Position numbers and translations under genes: made by a program. A model generated the notes under the pieces. The model was not told where the DNA came from, searched no databases, and worked only from the letters and a program-made list of their open reading frames with translations. Positions 57,580 through 64,000 of a stretch of DNA of 64,000 nt are shown here, in pieces. Source of the DNA: Pseudohongiella nitratireducens (GTDB lineage: Bacteria; Pseudomonadota; Gammaproteobacteria; Pseudomonadales; Pseudohongiellaceae); contig NZ_LWHM01000005.1 in the NCBI RefSeq assembly GCF_001642735.1, positions 46,490 to 110,489 of the forward strand, written 5' to 3'. Positions within the stretch are counted from its first letter, which is position 1. Each line of letters begins with the position of its first letter.

Positions 57580-58440
57580 TTATATTTCAAACTCTCTGCG
57601 TTTTTCAAAAGCAGAATTAACAATATTTTCTATTTGTGCCACTTCTGTCTCTGTGAGTTTTGCAAACTCTTTCTTCCTTCTTTTGGCAGGTAGTTTGCCT
57701 TTGTTCTGTCTGATAAAAATGATCAAGTCCTGTGTCAGTCTGTCAGGCATTTCGATTATCTCGGTAATGTTGTTCATTGCTTCATCGTGAGATTTCAAAT
57801 AAGCAATTTCCCGAGGCAGGTCATTCTCAACGGTTTTTTTCACACACCTATAGAGAAATTCTGCATTACTGGTCAATCAAAGAATTGATAGAGATCAGTC
57901 GTATCATTGAGGACTTCAACATTTCTATCGGGTCGTGCTCGCCAATTGATATAGTCCATCAATGGTTTCGAGTGGGCCTGAAGCGTTTCCCGGTAGTCCT
58001 CAATCTGATCCTGCATGACGGTTGAAACCGGAAACACCATAGCCGCAGGAGTGAACTTTCGCTCAGCAAGTACATGGTGAATTAAACAGCGGTGCAGTCT
58101 GCCATTTCCATCTGCAAGGGGGTGGATGTAGACAAATCCAAACGCGATGACGTTTGGATAATTCACCCGGGACCGTGAAGTACTTGTCTGGGTCCAGTGC
58201 ATCAACAGCCGTGACGGGTTCAGCGTCTGGAATGGGTAGTTGGTTGTTGGTCAGAAATTCGTAGAAAAACCAGACACGTCTTGAGGTGGAGCCGGTAGGG
58301 GTAGACGTTATAAAGCGGACAACCTCTTTTTCTGGCAGCGCTTCAAAAACACGTTTCATGACCAACAGGTCAATGACGTCATGGCGAAAGGCAAAGTTAA
58401 GATGAGCATCGACGGTGTCTTTGGGTTGATAGCGTTTGTT
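57580..58440 (-). pseudogene. Broken fic gene (internal deletion and frameshifts)
   Basis: Three reading frames together give a classic Fic protein. The first (58440-58140) ends LDPDKYFTVPGELSKRHRV; the second (about 58205-57873) carries an intact core motif HPLADGNGR in IAFGFVYIHPLADGNGRLHRC, then FTPAAMVFPVSTVM; the third (to 57580) is TSNAEFLYRCVKKTVENDLPREI. Between the first and second parts roughly 130-150 family-typical residues, including the inhibitory region, are missing. At 57876 a single base loss separates DLYQFFD from TSNAEF. No intact N-terminal start is seen. It is a remnant of a second, different Fic family from the one at 54093. Confidence 0.85.
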
Positions 58441-58455
58441 GATTATTCTTCATGA

Positions 58456-58515
58456 ATGTCGAAATTCTATTCTTTAATTCTCTTATGTCGAAAATCAATT
58501 AAAAATGTCGAAAAT
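58456..58515 (-). promoter_or_regulatory. Repeated motif upstream of the broken fic gene
   Basis: ATGTCGAAA(A)T occurs three times at 58456-58465, 58485-58495 and 58505-58515, all in the same orientation. It probably served as an operator for the broken fic gene. Confidence 0.5.
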
Positions 58516-58604
58516 AGGTGTTATAAGTCTTTGATTGAAGAAATCCAGTCATTTTGATGTATTCAATAGTTGGTAATGTAAGTAAATTGACGCTAGTGTT
58601 TAAT

Positions 58605-58649
58605 GATAAGTTGTTTTTAGATAAGTTGTTTTTAGATAAGTTGTTTTTA
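58605..58649. repeat. Three tandem 15-bp repeats
   Basis: GATAAGTTGTTTTTA occurs at 58605-58619, 58620-58634 and 58635-58649, followed by GATAG. It lies 26-70 bp before the DsbA-family gene and may influence its promoter. Confidence 0.85.
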
Positions 58650-58675
58650 GATAGTTAGGATGCATTGGCTTTACT

Positions 58676-59332
58676 ATGAATAAACTGCAAATCGACATCG
58701 TCTCCGACATCGCCTGCCCCTGGTGTGCCATCGGCTATGCCCGGCTCGAACAGGCCATGGCAAAGCTTGGGTCAGACTATGAGTGCAACGTGCAATGGCA
58801 CGCCTTTGAGCTTAACCCCGGCCACGACGGGCAGGGCGAACCTATCTTGCCGGCACTGGCCAGAAAATACGGGCGCAGCGAAGACGAGATGCGCGCCGGA
58901 CAAAGCCAGATGATGGCCATCGCCAAAGACCTGGGCATCAACTTTGAGAAATTGCAGGAACGCTATACCTGTAACACCTTTGATGCACACAGACTGGTCA
59001 AGTGGGCGGATGAGCACGGTCAGCAAACCGCCATGAAGCAGGCGCTGTTTGAAACGTACTTTGGCAAAGGGCTGGATGTGTCGGATCTGGATATTTTGCT
59101 GTCCTGTGTGGAAGGTTTAGGTCTGGATGTAGAGCAGGCCAGGAAAGTCTTGGCATCAGATTTGTACACGGATGAAGTGCGGGCAGATGAAGCCAAATAC
59201 CAGGGAGCAGGAGTCTCTTCTGTGCCCGCGTTTATCATCAATAACCAGTACCTGATTTCCGGCGCACAGGAACCTGATACTCTGGTTAAGGCATTGCAGG
59301 ACATCAGTGCTGAGAGTCCTCAGGCAGGTTGA
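58676..59332 (+). CDS. DsbA family oxidoreductase, FrnE-like
   Basis: A 218-residue thioredoxin-fold protein without signal peptide, thus cytoplasmic. The active site is CPWC in SDIACPWCAIGYARLEQAM (residues about 13-16), followed by the helical insertion typical of FrnE (FELNPGHDGQGEPILPALARKYGRSEDEM), and GAGVSSVPAFIINNQYLISGAQ with the cis-Pro in SVPAF. It probably catalyses disulfide exchange or isomerisation; precise substrate unknown. No strong ribosome site precedes the ATG. Confidence 0.93.
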   Translation: MNKLQIDIVSDIACPWCAIGYARLEQAMAKLGSDYECNVQWHAFELNPGHDGQGEPILPALARKYGRSEDEMRAGQSQMMAIAKDLGINFEKLQERYTCNTFDAHRLVKWADEHGQQTAMKQALFETYFGKGLDVSDLDILLSCVEGLGLDVEQARKVLASDLYTDEVRADEAKYQGAGVSSVPAFIINNQYLISGAQEPDTLVKALQDISAESPQAG

Positions 59333-59439
59333 CGGTACCACCTAAGAAAGGGCCTCCCCAAAAGGCCATCCAAAAAAGGTCATCCAAAAAGAGGCCATTC
59401 AATATAGTCATCACAATAAGCAAAAAGAAGGAAATGACG

Positions 59440-60711
59440 ATGAACAAGCTCACCGCTTATGGAGTAGCGCTGACATGGACTGTGCTGGCTTCAGCTACGC
59501 ACGGGGCCAGTGAGAATGCACAGCAGGCAGGTGCGCTGTCAGGCAGCTCTCTGCAGAGAATTGATGCCTCACACTTTAATATCGACGATCAGGAAATCGC
59601 TGATATTCGGCAGGGCATGCAGTCGGCCGTCGATGCTGACTACATCGCTGGCGCACTGCTGCTGGTGGGCAACAGCGATGGCGTGGGGATGCTGGAAACC
59701 ATCGGCACCCAGGGCCCGGGTGACGCGCAACCGGTCAACGCAGAGACCATCTTCCGTATCTACTCCATGACCAAGCCGATTGTCAGCGTGGCCGCCATGT
59801 CACTGATCGAAGACGGCCTACTAAGTCTGGATGATCCGGTCGGTGATTACATTCCTGCCTTCAACAATCTGCAGGTCATGAATGAAGACGGCACCACGCG
59901 CCCGGCGCAGAATGAGATGCGTATTGAAAACCTGCTGACGCATCAGTCTGGCCTGATTCAATCCATCTTTGCGCTGGGCACCCCACTCGGTACGGCTTAC
60001 CAGGAAAATGTCCCCGTCAAAGCTGACCTGACCTCAACGGCCACAGCACTGGAAATCGCGCAGCGCATTGGTCAATTACCCCTGGCGTTTGAGCCGGGCA
60101 CCGCCTGGCACTATGGTCACTCCACTGACGTGCTGGGTGCGGTGCTGGAAGTGGCGGCGGGTAAACCGCTGGATGCCATCCTGGCAGAACACATTTTTAA
60201 TCCACTGGGCATGGATGAGACCACCTTTTATGTACCGGAAGCAAAACGTGCACGCATTGCCCAGCCGATTCACGGCGATATGAGCGATAACACCGAGGCC
60301 AGGGATTTTCTGTCAGCAGGTGCTGGGTTGAACTCAACAACCGAAGACTATGCCCGATTCGCACAAATGCTGCTGAACGGTGGAGAATACCGGGGGCAGC
60401 GCATCATTGACGAAGCCACCCTGGAACGGATGCGGGTGCCAGAAATCGATGACAACGTCTCGCGTGAGAATTTCTTCTACGGCTCAAGCGGTAACTGGGG
60501 GTTGGGTTTCCATCTGCAACCCATAGATGCCAGTCAACCGGAAGGGCCCTACAACTTCGGCTGGCGCGGTATTGGTGGTACACTCTTTGTCGTTGATCCG
60601 GTCAACGACTTCTATCTGCTGTACATGGAGCAGAGATGGGGTGGGCCGAGCGGTGCGCCGTTTGATAACAACGCCGCGCAGCGGGTGGTTTACGAAGCGA
60701 TCCGGGATTAA
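59440..60711 (+). CDS. Serine hydrolase of the beta-lactamase/esterase family
   Basis: About 423 residues. The ATG at 59440 has AAGGA seven bases upstream and gives a signal peptide (LTWTVLASATHGASE); an in-frame ATG at 59329 has a Lys-rich, unlikely leader. The catalytic Ser-x-x-Lys is SMTK in FRIYSMTKPIVSVAAMSL, and the Tyr lies in WHYGHSTDVLG, the pattern of class C-related esterases. The last strand GWRGIGGTLFVVDP resembles the KTG-like wall. It may hydrolyse esters or peptides; a resistance role is not implied. It is convergent with the S9 gene and overlaps its stop by four bases. Confidence 0.9.
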   Translation: MNKLTAYGVALTWTVLASATHGASENAQQAGALSGSSLQRIDASHFNIDDQEIADIRQGMQSAVDADYIAGALLLVGNSDGVGMLETIGTQGPGDAQPVNAETIFRIYSMTKPIVSVAAMSLIEDGLLSLDDPVGDYIPAFNNLQVMNEDGTTRPAQNEMRIENLLTHQSGLIQSIFALGTPLGTAYQENVPVKADLTSTATALEIAQRIGQLPLAFEPGTAWHYGHSTDVLGAVLEVAAGKPLDAILAEHIFNPLGMDETTFYVPEAKRARIAQPIHGDMSDNTEARDFLSAGAGLNSTTEDYARFAQMLLNGGEYRGQRIIDEATLERMRVPEIDDNVSRENFFYGSSGNWGLGFHLQPIDASQPEGPYNFGWRGIGGTLFVVDPVNDFYLLYMEQRWGGPSGAPFDNNAAQRVVYEAIRD

Positions 60712-62720
60712 TTTGATCCAAGCCGATCCCACATGTACGCAAACATCAACGCATTCAACTGCGCCCTTTGTTCATTGTTCGCCGCTCCGGAATGCCCGCC
60801 CTCGGTGTTTTCGTAATAGAGCACGTCGTGGCCCATGTCGCGCATTTTGGCCACCATCTTGCGGGCATGAGCCGGGTGGACCCGATCATCGCGGGTGGAG
60901 GTGGTGAAGAAAATCAGGGGATAGTCTTCGTCTTCGCGGATGTTGTGATAGGGCGAGTAGGTCTGCATGTATTCCCACATATCGGGGTCGTCCGGGTTAC
61001 CGTATTCACCCATCCAGCTGGCACCTGCCAGCAGCAAGTGGTAACGCTGCATGTCGAGCAGTGGCACCTGGCTGAGTACGGCATTGAACAGTTCCGGGCG
61101 ACGCATGGCGGAGGCGGCGACCAGCAGACCGCCGTTACTGCCTCCACGAATCCCCAGGTGGTCGGGGGAGGTGATGTTGCGGGCAATCAGGTCCTCGGCC
61201 ACTGCCTCGAAATCCTCATAAGCTTTATGGCGATTCTTTAGCAAGGCAGCCTGGTGCCAGCTGGGGCCGAACTCACCACCGCCGCGGATATTGGCCAGCA
61301 CGTAGACGCCACCATGTTCCAGCCAGTTGCGGCCAATGACAGGTGAGTAGTAAGGGCCGTAGCTGATTTCAAAGCCACCGTAGCCAAACAGGTAGACCGG
61401 GTTCTGACCGTTGCGGGGCGCCTCTTTGTCCATGACGACGAAGTAGGGCACTTGCGTGCCATCAGCCGAGGTCGCCAAGTATTGCAGGGTTTCCAGGTTT
61501 GCCGCATCAAACATCTCGGGCAGGCGCTTCAGTTCTTGGGGCTGCAGGTTGCTGCCGACATGGTAGAGCGTGGTTGGCTCAGTGAAACTCTGGTAGCTGA
61601 CAAAGAAGTCTTCGTGCTCAAAAGACGTGTTGAGTGGGGAAATCGCACCGTTGCTGCCAAAGGCCACATTCTCAGCATTCCAGCGCCCCATGTGATTGCC
61701 GTTCTCACTGGGTGTATAACGGGTCAGTCGGCCACGGACATTGTCCAGCCAGTTAACCAGCACGGCATTGGCCGTGATGTGGATGCTGTTGATGGCGGTT
61801 CGATCACCTGGTTCGACGAACAGTTCAGGCGCTGCCGTGCCTGCCAGCAGGTCTGGCATGGGCGCGTGAACAATCGCACCCTGGGAGAACTCGCCCCAGT
61901 CACTGCGCAATTCTATGAATACTTCATTCTGGAACAGCCCGACGATGTCGCTGTCGTTGGGGATATCCAGGTCGATCAGTTCGCCGTTCTGGAGCACCGC
62001 GCGATCGCGCTCGTAAAAGCTGACGCTATCGGTAAACAGGGTATAGGTGTTGCTTTCGTCGCGTAGTATCGTGGTGAACACCGACACAGAATCGGTAGGC
62101 ACACTGAAGAGCAGCGGGGCGTCTTCCAGTGGCTGGCCACGTTGCCAGCGGCGCATCTGCGCCGGGTAGCCGGAGTCCGTCATGCTACCTGTGCCCAGGT
62201 CGGTGCCAACGGCAATGGTATCTTCATCCAGCCAGGTGACACGTGACTTGGTTTCCGGTAAGGAGAAGCCGTCGCGGATAATGGCTTTGTCGGGAATGCT
62301 GAACTCACGCACCATCACGGCATCGGAACCTGCCACTGAAAAGCTGACCAGACAACGCTCATAGTCGGGATAGCGGCAGTTGATCTCACCCCAGGTCCAG
62401 TTCTGCTGCTCAGTTTGGGCCAGCTCATCCAGATCCAGAATGGTTTCCCAGGCTGGGTCGTCCTGACGGTATTCGTCCAGCGTCGTACGACGATAGAGCC
62501 CGCGCGGGTGCTCGGCATCGCGCCAGAGGTTGTAGAGGTAGTCACCACGGCGTGTCACAGAAGGAATGCGGGCGTCGCTGTTCAGTACTTCCAGTGAACT
62601 CTCATACAGCGTCTCGTACATGGGATGAGAGGTAAGCTGTGGGAGGGAGCGCTGATTCTGCTCTTCCACCCAGGCCAGTGCTTCCGGGCTTTCCACCTCC
62701 TCCAGCCAGAGGTAGTCATC
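60708..62720 (-). pseudogene. S9 prolyl oligopeptidase family gene, 5' end cut by an IS
   Basis: About 670 codons remain in one frame. The catalytic triad is complete: Ser in GGSNGGLLVAASA, Asp in STRDDRVHPAHA, His in TEGGHSGAANNEQ. The N-terminal propeller keeps FAxHxx-type GWPP repeats replaced here by DDYLWLEEVESPEAL, the usual opening. Upstream of GATGAC (62715-62720) the IS begins, so the original start and signal peptide are lost. A GTG at 62696 could still give a shortened product, but this is unlikely to be secreted as before. Intact family members have about 20-60 more N-terminal residues. Confidence 0.88.
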
Positions 62721-62745
62721 TGTAGTGGCATAGTGAATTTGGCCA
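62721..62745. repeat. IS left terminal inverted repeat
   Basis: Starts TGTAGTGGC and ends near GGCCAC at 62746; mirrored at the element's far end (63975-64000). Confidence 0.85.
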
Positions 62746-62793
62746 CCTAATCAGAGCTGCTATGATAGCAGCCATAGCAAATTAGGTGACAAA

Positions 62794-63992
<1,199 letters not shown>

Positions 63993-64000
63993 CCACTACA

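Noticed and set aside
60768..62066. Plus-strand frames opposite the S9 peptidase gene
   Set aside because: Shadow frames of a gene with intact catalytic triad on the other strand.

Overview
The window is a chromosomal segment from a free-living, salt-adapted gammaproteobacterium, probably marine. The evidence is a complete ectABC operon for the compatible solute ectoine, many lipoproteins and outer-membrane or envelope systems, a gammaproteobacterial Fpr-type ferredoxin reductase, and a LexA box of the gammaproteobacterial form CTGT-N8-ACAG. I do not assign a genus. There is no rRNA and no CRISPR array.

Layout. 1-10.8 kb, all on the minus strand: two small lipoproteins (one FlgO-like), a TAXI-type TRAP transporter (binding lipoprotein plus fused permease), then a compact TM2 / DUF58 / TgpA-transglutaminase / MoxR-ATPase / TPR cluster whose last gene leaves the window at base 1. 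10.9-21.7 kb: two SLC13-type transporters carrying RCK_C-like domains, a NIPSNAP protein, a small membrane protein, a large M16 peptidase lipoprotein, Fpr and a dicarboxylate/amino-acid symporter. 21.8-27.4 kb: an RND (MMPL) exporter, a LolA-like periplasmic protein and a putative outer-membrane barrel in one operon, plus a DUF4156 lipoprotein. 27.7-29.6 kb: a divergent SDR protein and an unrecognised two-gene pair (HAD-like protein plus membrane protein). 29.6-31.8 kb: ectABC. 32.5-36.7 kb: a quinoprotein dehydrogenase with its own cytochrome c domain, and an M48 peptidase with TPRs.

37.0-52.05 kb is a genomic island inserted in the 3' end of a tRNA-Arg(UCG) gene. A 26-bp direct repeat of the tRNA end marks both borders, and the native tRNA terminator now lies beyond the right border. 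Next to the tRNA are a tyrosine integrase and an excisionase-like gene. The cargo is an SOS-controlled umuDC pair, a type I restriction-modification system (hsdM-hsdS-hsdR) with a trailing YgjP-like metallohydrolase, a RadC-type protein, two small unknown genes and, at the right end, a GIY-YIG/DUF4357 protein paired with an exonuclease-endonuclease-phosphatase (EEP) family nuclease. It reads as a defence and DNA-processing island; the GIY-YIG/EEP pair is my best candidate for an undescribed system.

Outside the right border, 52.05-55.6 kb holds a hairpin-rich cassette ending in a second, degenerate tRNA tail, then hipBA and a Fic gene whose active-site histidine position is Gln. 55.7-64 kb: cytochrome b561-type protein, two small unknown proteins, a broken second fic gene, a DsbA/FrnE-type protein, a serine hydrolase and an S9 peptidase gene cut at its 5' end by an IS3-family element (62721-64000) with matched terminal repeats.

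All identifications are from reading translated sequence and motifs; no database search was run.
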